Of a stretch of 8,687 nt of DNA, positions 1-5,114 are shown one piece after another. Numbering within the stretch: the first letter of the stretch is position 1; each line of letters starts with the position of its first letter. Below the pieces are notes generated by a model that worked only from the letters and a program-made list of their open reading frames with translations, did no database searches and was not told the DNA's origin. The position numbers were made by a program, and so were the translations under genes. Source of the DNA: DATJPR01 sp035506295 (GTDB taxonomy: Bacteria; Bacteroidota; Ignavibacteria; UBA10030; UBA6906). The stretch lies in contig DATJPR010000066.1 in the NCBI GenBank assembly GCA_035506295.1, positions 1-8,687 of the forward strand. The letters run 5' to 3'.

Positions 1-369
1 CGCGATGCCAGGACGAACGGCTATGTCACGACGATGTTCGGACGGCGGCGGCACTTCCCAGACATCACGAGCAAGAACCAGGCGGTCCGGTCGAACGCCG
101 AGCGCGCGGCGATCAACATGCCGATCCAGGGAACGGCAGCCGACATGATCAAGCTCGCAATGATCCGCATCGATGAGGAGATCAGGAAGTCAGGATGGCA
201 GGGCAGGATGATCCTTCAAGTGCACGACGAACTTGTCTTCGAGCTCCCGAAGGGTGAGGTCAAACAGCTTGGCGAGGCTGTGAAGCATCAGATGCAAACT
301 GCGGTCAAGCTCAACGTGCCGGTCGAGGTGGAAGTGGGCACCGGTGCCAACTGGCTCGAAGCCCACTAA
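1..369 (+). CDS. polA: DNA polymerase I, C-terminal end (5' truncated by the window)
   Basis: The frame is open from base 1 and ends at TAA 367-369, leaving 122 residues of the polymerase domain. The residues visible are those that end family A polymerases: GYVTTMFGRRRHFPDI (the GY-x-T-x-x-GRRR-x-x-PDI stretch), AAINMPIQGTAADMIK, and motif C as QVHDELVFE, whose Asp and Glu belong to the metal-binding palm active site. The terminal ANWLEAH matches the usual short tail. The protein fills DNA gaps in repair and Okazaki-fragment processing. The 5'-nuclease and any 3'-exonuclease domains lie outside the window, so proofreading cannot be judged. The gene converges on the membrane-protein gene ending at 385, with only 15 bp between the stops and no clear terminator. 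A small CCACT/AGTGG hairpin (363-376) spans the stop codon but has no T-run. Confidence 0.96.
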   Translation, partial: RDARTNGYVTTMFGRRRHFPDITSKNQAVRSNAERAAINMPIQGTAADMIKLAMIRIDEEIRKSGWQGRMILQVHDELVFELPKGEVKQLGEAVKHQMQTAVKLNVPVEVEVGTGANWLEAH

Positions 370-384
370 AGAGTGGCACCGTCG

Positions 385-897
385 TCAGTGTTCACCCCTT
401 CGCCAGAAGTGGTTCAGCAGCATGGCCGTGCCGAACAGGACGAGCGAAGCCGGCCACCACGTCCTCAGGAAATCGATCACCGTCCACCGGTCGATGTATC
501 CCTCTTCCGCAACAACGATCAATCCCCCCAGACCGATGAGCAGCAACGAAGGCACAAGGAGGTGCCAGCGGTCGAGCTGCGTGAAGTACACAAACAATAT
601 TCCCACCCCGGCAAGGATCATCAGCGAAGGAATGGCCAGGTAGTTGGGAATGTAGACGGAGGTGTGCCACATCAGCAGTTTGTACCCTCCGACCCCCGCC
701 GCAACCACCCCCCAGAACATCCCCTTCCCTTTGTTCGTGAACCCCCTGACGATCAGCCACACACCAACGATGCACACCGCCGCCCACCAGACATCTCTCC
801 AATCGATGGGAATGACGCGGAGTTGATGGAGAAGAAGCACGACTCCGACTGCAATCAGGCCGATGCCCAGCCAGGGACGACGAGCAATGGTTTCCAT
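385..897 (-). CDS. Six-helix membrane protein of LiaF-TM/DUF5668 type
   Basis: This is a 170-aa, almost wholly hydrophobic protein. Six membrane segments can be seen at about residues 9-26, 35-53, 61-77, 87-105, 112-130 and 147-164. They fall into three two-helix units of similar style (8-53, 61-105, 111-164), each with a Gly-rich first helix, a polar loop containing Trp or Tyr, and a second helix ending in a G-x-x-x-L/F pattern. This is the look of LiaF-TM/DUF5668 domains, which often sit beside PspC proteins. The ATG at 897 is preceded by AAAGGA (904-909) at 6-nt spacing, which supports the start. The gene lies 70 nt downstream of the PspC gene on the same strand, so co-transcription and a shared envelope-stress role are likely inferences. 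No catalytic motif is seen, and the exact function is unknown. Confidence 0.85.
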   Translation of the reverse strand: METIARRPWLGIGLIAVGVVLLLHQLRVIPIDWRDVWWAAVCIVGVWLIVRGFTNKGKGMFWGVVAAGVGGYKLLMWHTSVYIPNYLAIPSLMILAGVGILFVYFTQLDRWHLLVPSLLLIGLGGLIVVAEEGYIDRWTVIDFLRTWWPASLVLFGTAMLLNHFWRRGEH

Positions 898-940
898 GGA
901 AAGTCCTTTCGAATGCTCCAGAGAGTACAGAGCGATGATC

Positions 941-979
941 GAGCACTACTGCTCAACGGCCCCGTTGCTATGGGGCCGT
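941..979 (-). other. Tandem hairpins between the two membrane-protein genes
   Basis: Two adjacent inverted repeats lie in the 70-nt gap. One is GAGCA/TGCTC (941-945 with 950-954, loop of 4). The other is ACGGCCCC/GGGGCCGT (956-963 with 972-979, 8 bp, loop of 8), which encloses the upstream stop codon at 968-970. An alternative stem CAACGG/CCGTTG (954-959 with 962-967) would compete with the second. No T-run follows on the minus strand, so this is not a standard terminator. A role in mRNA stability or in setting the ratio of the two proteins is inference. Confidence 0.5.
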
Positions 980-1675
980 CGGCGCAGTCGGCTGAATGAG
1001 CGGTTCGTTGGGGACAATGATTGCCATCGCGATATAGAGCAGGAACATGAAACCGAACGACGCGAACGCAGCGACGATGAACAGGATCCGGATGATGGTC
1101 GGATCGACGTTCGCATACGTCGCGATCCCGCCGCACACTCCGAAGAGTTTCCTCTCGACGCGCGATTTGTAGAGTCGAAGAGGTTGTGCCATGGGAGGTG
1201 CCTCATTGGGAGTTGAGTTGTCTGATTGATCAGGGGATGATTCTGATCCCTGCGTGTTCGCGGAGGTCATCAGTCCGTTGCGGCCGCCGAACAGAAACGC
1301 GACGCCGGCCAGGATCAGCACCACCGGAAGAACGTAGTCCCAGGAAAATCCCCACCAGTGCAGATAATATGGAATGTCAAGGTTCTTCAGGAGCCAGAGA
1401 ATGCCCACAACGACGAGAAGGATCCCCCAGAATTTCCCATTTGCTCCCGCCGACGCCACGCGTGACCGCTGTGCCGGGGTGACCGGCTCAGGGTTGGCAG
1501 GGATGATGAACATCGCGACAAGATAGAGGATAATGCCTGATCCCCCCAGAAGGGTGAGCAGGACCCAGGTGATCCTCACGAGGGTGACGTCGACTCCGAA
1601 GAACTCCGCAACGCCGCCGCATACCCCGTCAATCATCCTTTCGGAGCGCGATTTGTAGAGCCGTTTGGAAGTCAT
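968..1675 (-). CDS. Membrane protein with two PspC domains flanking a LiaF-TM-like helix pair
   Basis: The protein is 235 aa and is built in three parts. An N-terminal PspC domain (about 5-62) carries RLYKSRSERMIDGVCGG and one long hydrophobic segment ending IIP. A central helix pair (about 81-131) resembles LiaF-TM/DUF5668. After a polar Ser/Asn/Pro linker (about 137-161) comes a second PspC domain (about 166-224) with RLYKSRVERKLFGVCGG and a segment ending IIVP. PspC proteins are inner-membrane sensors of envelope stress; in enterobacteria PspC works with PspA and PspB, none of which is visible here. The ATG at 1675 has GGAGG (1684-1688) at 8-nt spacing, a strong start. The two PspC copies share a 15-bp identical DNA stretch (1160-1174 and 1646-1660) coding for LYKSR, which points to internal duplication or constraint on that motif. 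The neighbouring downstream gene codes for more of the same helix-pair units. The PspC assignment is firm; the signal sensed and the partners are unknown. Confidence 0.92.
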   Translation of the reverse strand: MTSKRLYKSRSERMIDGVCGGVAEFFGVDVTLVRITWVLLTLLGGSGIILYLVAMFIIPANPEPVTPAQRSRVASAGANGKFWGILLVVVGILWLLKNLDIPYYLHWWGFSWDYVLPVVLILAGVAFLFGGRNGLMTSANTQGSESSPDQSDNSTPNEAPPMAQPLRLYKSRVERKLFGVCGGIATYANVDPTIIRILFIVAAFASFGFMFLLYIAMAIIVPNEPLIQPTAPTAP

Positions 1676-1683
1676 ATGGTATC

Positions 1684-1704
1684 CCTCCGATCGGGACTAT
1701 TATG
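1684..1704 (-). promoter_or_regulatory. pspC-type gene upstream signals: ribosome-binding site and candidate -10
   Basis: On the minus strand GGAGG (1684-1688) lies 8 nt before the ATG and is a clear Shine-Dalgarno site. CATAAT (1699-1704) matches five of six bases of the sigma70 -10 consensus. At 17-nt spacing the upstream hexamer is GCGTAT (1722-1727), a poor -35. The promoter call is therefore weak; it may need an activator or another sigma factor. The RBS is secure. Confidence 0.45.
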
Positions 1705-1750
1705 GAGCGTCCCATTTCTAGATACGCGGGGATTTGGCAGATGTTACGCC

Positions 1751-1772
1751 GGGGGGGGAGGGCGGGAGTGGG
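1751..1772 (+). other. Canonical G-quadruplex motif with short loops
   Basis: Four G-runs on the plus strand fit the G3+N1-7 rule: an eight-G run at 1751-1758, then GGG at 1760-1762, 1764-1766 and 1770-1772, with loops of 1, 1 and 3 nt. Short loops favour stable quadruplexes. The plus strand is the template for the minus-strand pspC-type gene, whose start codon is about 75 bp away. The motif is seen directly; folding in the cell is not shown. Confidence 0.7.
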
Positions 1773-1863
1773 AGAAGGCGAGAGGGAGAGAGCGAGAGAG
1801 GGCGGGAACAGGGGCTTGGGGAGCTCTGAGACAATGAGACTTTGAGAGGATGAGCCCGAGAAA
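1756..1863. repeat. Degenerate period-8 tandem array (fixed GAGA/GGGA, variable tetramer)
   Basis: On the plus strand GAGA recurs in exact 8-nt phase at 1772, 1780, 1788, 1796, 1828, 1836 and 1844. GGGA stands in the same phase at 1756, 1764 and 1804, and GAGC and GAAA at 1852 and 1860. The four bases between the fixed tetramers vary almost freely. Only the units at 1812 and 1820 break the pattern. About 13 units are present. The array reaches from just upstream of the pspC-type promoter region to the edge of the frr terminator, and is non-coding. I recall similar low-complexity octamers in intergenic DNA of FCB-group genomes, but cannot check that here. Confidence 0.75.
1800..1821 (+). other. 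Second G-quadruplex motif
   Basis: G-runs at 1800-1802, 1804-1806, 1811-1814 and 1818-1821 are separated by loops of 1, 4 and 3 nt, again fitting G3+N1-7. It lies on the same strand as the motif at 1751-1772, with the most regular GAGA octamers between the two. Confidence 0.6.
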
Positions 1864-1864
1864 C

Positions 1865-1897
1865 AAAAAAAGCGACGCCATCTTCGCGCCGCTTTTT
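1865..1897 (-). terminator. Rho-independent terminator of the rplM-frr operon
   Basis: Two 12-nt arms (1867-1878 and 1886-1897) can pair around a 7-nt loop. Read on the minus strand the stem is complete, because the one non-Watson-Crick position becomes a G-U pair; on the plus strand the same position is an A-C mismatch. A run of seven T (1871 to 1865) ends the minus-strand hairpin. It lies about 94 nt beyond the frr stop codon, in the right orientation to end the translation operon and insulate the pspC-type gene. The A-run on the other side means weak activity on the plus strand is possible. Confidence 0.85.
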
Positions 1898-1909
1898 CAT
1901 CGATTCCTT

Positions 1910-1973
1910 CTGCTTACTCCCTACTGCCTACTGCCTACCATCTTTCTGCATACCCCCTACTGCTTACTGCCTA
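1910..1973. repeat. Two blocks of a 7-bp tandem repeat (consensus CTGCCTA)
   Basis: Block one has four heptamers starting at 1910, 1917, 1924 and 1931 (CTGCTTA, CTCCCTA, CTGCCTA, CTGCCTA). After an 8-nt interruption, block two has four starting at 1946, 1953, 1960 and 1967 (CTGCATA, CCCCCTA, CTGCTTA, CTGCCTA). Both blocks end with the consensus unit. They lie between the frr stop and its terminator, so they would be part of the 3' untranslated RNA, read there as TAGGCAG. They recall the short tandemly repeated heptamers described in cyanobacteria; a shared origin is not claimed. Confidence 0.75.
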
Positions 1974-1990
1974 CTCCTGGCCCTACCCCG

Positions 1991-2548
1991 TCAAACTTCC
2001 ATGATCTCTTTTTCTTTCTGGCCGAGCAAGCCGTCAATATCTTTCGTCGCCTTGTCGGTCATCTTCTGAAGCTCGGCCTCGCCCTTCTTGCGTTCGTCTT
2101 CGGAGAAGTGCTCGGCTTTCTCGGACTTCTTCAGATGTTCGATCGCATCACGGCGGACGTTCCGGATCGCGATCTTGCCGTCTTCACCGAACTTCTTGGT
2201 GAGCTTGACGAGCTCGCGGCGGCGTTCTTCGTTCAACGGAGGAATGGGAACACGGATGATCTGACCGTCCTTCACAGGATTGAGGCCTATGTTCGCGGTC
2301 TGAATCGCCTTTTGTATCCCTTCGAGGATTCCCTTGTCGTACGGCGTCACCGTCAGCGTATGCACGTCCGCAACGGCGAGGTTTCCGAGATGCGAAAGTT
2401 GCGTCATCGTCCCGAAATAGTCGACCTTGATGCCTTCGAGTAACGTTGTCGTGGCCTTCCCGGTCCGGATCTTGATCAGTTCCTGTCGAACCACGTCAAC
2501 AGCCTTTTTCATCTTATCGTCGGCTTCCTTCAGGATCTCTTTGACCAT
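1991..2548 (-). CDS. frr: Ribosome recycling factor
   Basis: The protein is 185 aa, the normal RRF length. Family stretches appear in order: IRTGKATTTLLEGI near residue 27, VDYFGTMTQLSHLGNLAV, the TLTVTPYDKG segment, NIGLNP, IRVPIPPLNEERRRELVK near 98, and the basic helix NVRRDAIEHLKK near 129. The N- and C-terminal long helices form the tRNA-like three-helix domain, and the middle part is the small beta domain. With EF-G, RRF splits the post-termination ribosome so that subunits can be reused. The ATG at 2548 has GGAG (2555-2558) at 6-nt spacing. It is the last gene of the operon, 11 nt after pyrH, and is followed by a terminator. RTGKA replaces the commoner RTGRA, a mild change. Confidence 0.97.
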   Translation of the reverse strand: MVKEILKEADDKMKKAVDVVRQELIKIRTGKATTTLLEGIKVDYFGTMTQLSHLGNLAVADVHTLTVTPYDKGILEGIQKAIQTANIGLNPVKDGQIIRVPIPPLNEERRRELVKLTKKFGEDGKIAIRNVRRDAIEHLKKSEKAEHFSEDERKKGEAELQKMTDKATKDIDGLLGQKEKEIMEV

Positions 2549-2559
2549 GACAGGCTCCG

Positions 2560-3303
2560 CTAGCTGTTTTGGATGAGTGGAGAGACCGTCTCCTTCACCG
2601 TCGTTCCCACCGGCTCGCCCAGGACAATACGTTTCAGGTTCCCTGCCGTGTTCATGTTGAAGACCATGATCGGCAGTTTATTCTCTTCGCACAGCGTGAT
2701 GGCGGTAAGGTCCATCACCTTGAGATTGCGCTTGAGCACATCGCGGTACGTGATCTGCTCGAACCGGAACGCGTCGGGGTTCCGCTCCGGATCGGCGTCA
2801 TAGACGCCGTCCACGCGCGTTCCCTTCATGATGACGTTGGCTTCGATCTCGACGGCCCGCAACACCGCGGCGGTGTCGGTGGTGAAGTATGGATTGCCCG
2901 TCCCCGCGCCGAAGATGACGATGCGTCCCTTTTCGAGATGGCGGATGGCCCGCCTGCGGATGAAGGGCTCGGCGATCGCGTCCATCCGGATCGCCGACAT
3001 CAGCCGCGTGAACATGCCTTCGTTCTCGAGCGCGCTTTGCAGCGCCATGGCGTTGATCAGCGTCGCGAGCATTCCCATGTGGTCGCCGGTCACCTTGTCG
3101 ATGCCCGTCGAGGAATTCTGCACCCCGCGGAAAATGTTCCCTCCCCCGATCACGATCCCCACCTCGACGCCGAGTTCCCTGATCGATTTGATCTCCTGCG
3201 AGTAGTTCTTCAGGACGACCGGATCGATGCCGAACTGTTGCTCGCCCATCAGGGCTTCGCCGCTCAGCTTCAGGAGGATCCTCTTGTAGAAGGGGGACGG
3301 CAT
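2560..3303 (-). CDS. pyrH: UMP kinase
   Basis: The protein is 247 aa and belongs to the bacterial amino-acid-kinase-fold UMP kinases, which convert UMP and ATP to UDP and ADP and act as hexamers under allosteric GTP/UTP control. Key stretches are KRILLKLSGEAL (7-18, phosphate binding), VIGGGNIFRG (51-60), TGDHMGMLATLINAMAL from 72 (UMP binding), GAGTGNPYFTTDTAA (about 135-149), and the VDGVYDADP segment typical of the nucleotide site. The ATG at 3303 lies 2 nt after the tsf stop. Its likely Shine-Dalgarno GAGGAG is inside the last tsf codons at about 11-nt spacing, so translational coupling to tsf is likely. Placement between tsf and frr is the common bacterial arrangement. Confidence 0.97.
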   Translation of the reverse strand: MPSPFYKRILLKLSGEALMGEQQFGIDPVVLKNYSQEIKSIRELGVEVGIVIGGGNIFRGVQNSSTGIDKVTGDHMGMLATLINAMALQSALENEGMFTRLMSAIRMDAIAEPFIRRRAIRHLEKGRIVIFGAGTGNPYFTTDTAAVLRAVEIEANVIMKGTRVDGVYDADPERNPDAFRFEQITYRDVLKRNLKVMDLTAITLCEENKLPIMVFNMNTAGNLKRIVLGEPVGTTVKETVSPLIQNS

Positions 3304-3305
3304 GG

Positions 3306-4160
3306 TCAGGCGGTCTCCTCGCCGAGGTGATACCGGACGAACTGTTTCACCACGACCGAAGCGCCCGCTTCGCGCAGGACTTCGCCGACGGTTTTGCCCT
3401 GGTCTTTGATGTACATCTGCTCGACCAGGGCGACTTCCTGATAGAATTTCTCGAGCCGGCCTGCGGCGATCTTGTCGAGCACCTGGGCGGGCTTCCCTTC
3501 GTTCTTCGCCTGCGTCCGGTAGATTTCCATCTCCCGGTCGATGGTGGGCTTGTCGACCTGGTCCCGGCTGACGACCAGCGGATTCATTGCCGCGATCTGC
3601 ATCGCCACGTCGCGTCCCGTCGTCTTCTCCGATTGTTCGACCGTGATGCCGGACAGCTCGACGAGCACGCCGATCTTGCTTCCCATGTGCGTGTAGTTGC
3701 TCACCATGCCATCGGGCGATTGGATGAGCTTGAACCGGCGCACTTCGATCTTCTCCCCCACCTTGGCGAGGAGGTCATTGTGGAGGGCACTGAGGGGCTT
3801 CCCGTCGGATGAGGCCGAAGCCATCAGGGCTTCGACACTGGCGGGTTTGTGCTTCTCGACCGCTGTTGCGACCGCATTCGCGAAGAGCCCGAAGTCATCG
3901 CTTCTGCCGACGAAATCCGTTTCACAATTTACCTCGACGACGACGCCGGTCTTCCGGTCCGGGCTGACGCGGGTGACAATCATGCCTTCTTTGGCCGAGC
4001 GGTCGGCGCGCTTCACGGCGACGGCCGCCCCTTTCTTCCGGAGATATTCGATGGCGGCTTTGATGTCGCCCTTGGTCTCCACCAGCGCTTTCTTACAGTC
4101 CATCATCCCCGCGCCGGTCTTCTCGCGGAGGTTTTTGATGTCTTCAGTGGTTATTGCCAT
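3306..4160 (-). CDS. tsf: Translation elongation factor Ts
   Basis: The protein is 284 aa, close to the E. coli length. The N-terminal UBA-like domain carries TEDIKNLREKTGAGMMDCKKAL (5-26, in two motif halves), followed by DIKAAIEYLRKKG (32-44). The core begins with the hallmark VEVNCETDFV (75-84), whose TDF contacts EF-Tu and helps eject GDP. Later stretches AAMNPLVVSRDQVD and FYQEVALVEQMYIKDQGKTVGEVL mark the second core half. EF-Ts recharges EF-Tu with GTP during elongation. The ATG at 4160 has only a weak AAGAG upstream, 31 nt after rpsB, so coupling or readthrough from rpsB may help translation. No frameshift or lost residue was noticed. Confidence 0.97.
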   Translation of the reverse strand: MAITTEDIKNLREKTGAGMMDCKKALVETKGDIKAAIEYLRKKGAAVAVKRADRSAKEGMIVTRVSPDRKTGVVVEVNCETDFVGRSDDFGLFANAVATAVEKHKPASVEALMASASSDGKPLSALHNDLLAKVGEKIEVRRFKLIQSPDGMVSNYTHMGSKIGVLVELSGITVEQSEKTTGRDVAMQIAAMNPLVVSRDQVDKPTIDREMEIYRTQAKNEGKPAQVLDKIAAGRLEKFYQEVALVEQMYIKDQGKTVGEVLREAGASVVVKQFVRYHLGEETA

Positions 4161-4191
4161 AGTCTCTTGAGGTCCGTGTGGCGATTCGAGT

Positions 4192-4947
4192 TCACCGCGA
4201 TTCAGCAGCGGTGTCTTTTCCTTTGTTCTCCGCTTCGGCGGCCATTTCCGCCTGACGGGCGGAAGCCAGTTCGCGCCCTTCCACCACGGCGTCCGTGGCG
4301 TGTTTCAGGATGATCTGGATGGATTTGATGGCGTCGTCGTTGGCCGGAACGAGGTAGTCGATCGGCTCGGGATCGCAATTGGTGTCGACAATCGCGAACA
4401 CCGGGATATTGAGGCGCTTCGCCTCCTTGACGGCGATGGCTTCCTTCTTGACATCGACCACGAACAGTGCTCCCGGCAGCCGCGTCATGTCGACGACGCC
4501 CGAGAGGACGTTGTTGAGCTTCTCCTTTTCGCGCCGGAGCATCAGGATTTCCTTCTTGGTCAGCTTCTCGAAGGTCCCGTCGTTTTCCATCTTCTCGATG
4601 TTCGTGAGCCGCTTGACGCTCTTGCGGATCGTCGTAAAATTCGTGAGACAGCCGCCCAGCCAGCGTTCGCTGACGTAGAACTGATTCGCGCGGACGGCCT
4701 CCTCTCGGATCAGGTCCTTCGCCTGCTTCTTCGTGCCGACGAAGAGGATCCTCTTCCCTTCGGCGACGATATTCGACAGCGCGTTGCATGCCTCGTCGAG
4801 GAGCATGCTGGTCTTCATCAAATCGATGATATGAATGCCGTTGCGCTCCATGAAAATGAAGGGGCGCATCTTGGGGTTCCAACGGCGGGTGAGGTGGCCG
4901 AAATGACATCCGGCGGCGAGAAGTTCTGAGACTTCAACGCGGGGCAT
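4192..4947 (-). CDS. rpsB: 30S ribosomal protein S2
   Basis: The protein is 251 aa, normal for S2. Diagnostic stretches are GCHFGHLTRRWNPKM near residue 13, ILFVGTKKQA near 67, RWLGGCLTNF near 95, PGALFVVDVKKEAIAVKEA near 158, and DTNCDPEPIDYLVPANDDA near 188, plus a central coiled-coil stretch (about 107-150) rich in Lys and Glu. The C-terminal 25 residues are Ala/Glu/Lys-rich and less conserved. S2 binds late to the 30S subunit near the mRNA exit, with S1 contact in many bacteria. The ATG at 4947 follows AAAGGGA (4953-4959) with good spacing. The gene heads rpsB-tsf-pyrH-frr and is separated from rpsI by a 167-nt leader. Confidence 0.97.
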   Translation of the reverse strand: MPRVEVSELLAAGCHFGHLTRRWNPKMRPFIFMERNGIHIIDLMKTSMLLDEACNALSNIVAEGKRILFVGTKKQAKDLIREEAVRANQFYVSERWLGGCLTNFTTIRKSVKRLTNIEKMENDGTFEKLTKKEILMLRREKEKLNNVLSGVVDMTRLPGALFVVDVKKEAIAVKEAKRLNIPVFAIVDTNCDPEPIDYLVPANDDAIKSIQIILKHATDAVVEGRELASARQAEMAAEAENKGKDTAAESR

Positions 4948-5114
4948 AGCAGTCCCTTTCTGTGAGTTGATCGTCTACTTCCTTCAACTTGCCGCGCCAT
5001 CCCGTTCGGGACACTCACGCGCCAATCCGGAAGTATGTGTGATAGCCGCACGGCGCCAGCCCAACAATGCTCCCGTTGCCCGGGTGCCGGACGCCGACGG
5101 CGAATACCCCAGTC
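4948..5114 (-). promoter_or_regulatory. rpsB: rpsI-rpsB spacer, possible rpsB leader
   Basis: This 167-nt gap stands out in an operon whose other gaps are 2-31 nt. It holds no ORF of note and no T-run terminator. Inverted repeats include AGTTGA/TCAACT (4965-4970 with 4984-4989, loop of 13) just upstream of the rpsB Shine-Dalgarno, and a TCCC/GGGA hairpin (5000-5011). A TTGTTG and TATCAC pair at 17-nt spacing further upstream is only a weak promoter candidate. In several bacteria S2 represses its own rpsB-tsf mRNA through a structured leader; a similar leader here is inference. Confidence 0.4.

Noticed and set aside
337..348. Perfect palindrome GGCACCGGTGCC near the end of polA
   Set aside because: It codes for conserved polymerase C-terminal residues and has no associated signal, so chance is the simplest explanation.
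392..946. A 184-codon minus-strand frame overlapping the LiaF-TM-like gene
   Set aside because: The other frame (385-897) has membrane helices, a good Shine-Dalgarno and family resemblance; this one is Arg/His/Cys-rich without structure.
1718..1900. A 60-codon minus-strand open frame in the intergenic region
   Set aside because: It is read through the polypurine/octamer repeats and the terminator, giving a Ser/Pro/Leu-rich low-complexity peptide with no plausible ribosome-binding site.
1910..1973. CRISPR array
   Set aside because: The repeats are 7 bp with no unique spacers of normal length, and no cas genes are present.
2569..3330. A 253-codon plus-strand open frame opposite pyrH
   Set aside because: It lies wholly antisense to a well-conserved gene, is His/Arg/Asp-rich, and resembles no protein family; it is a by-product of G+C-rich codon use.
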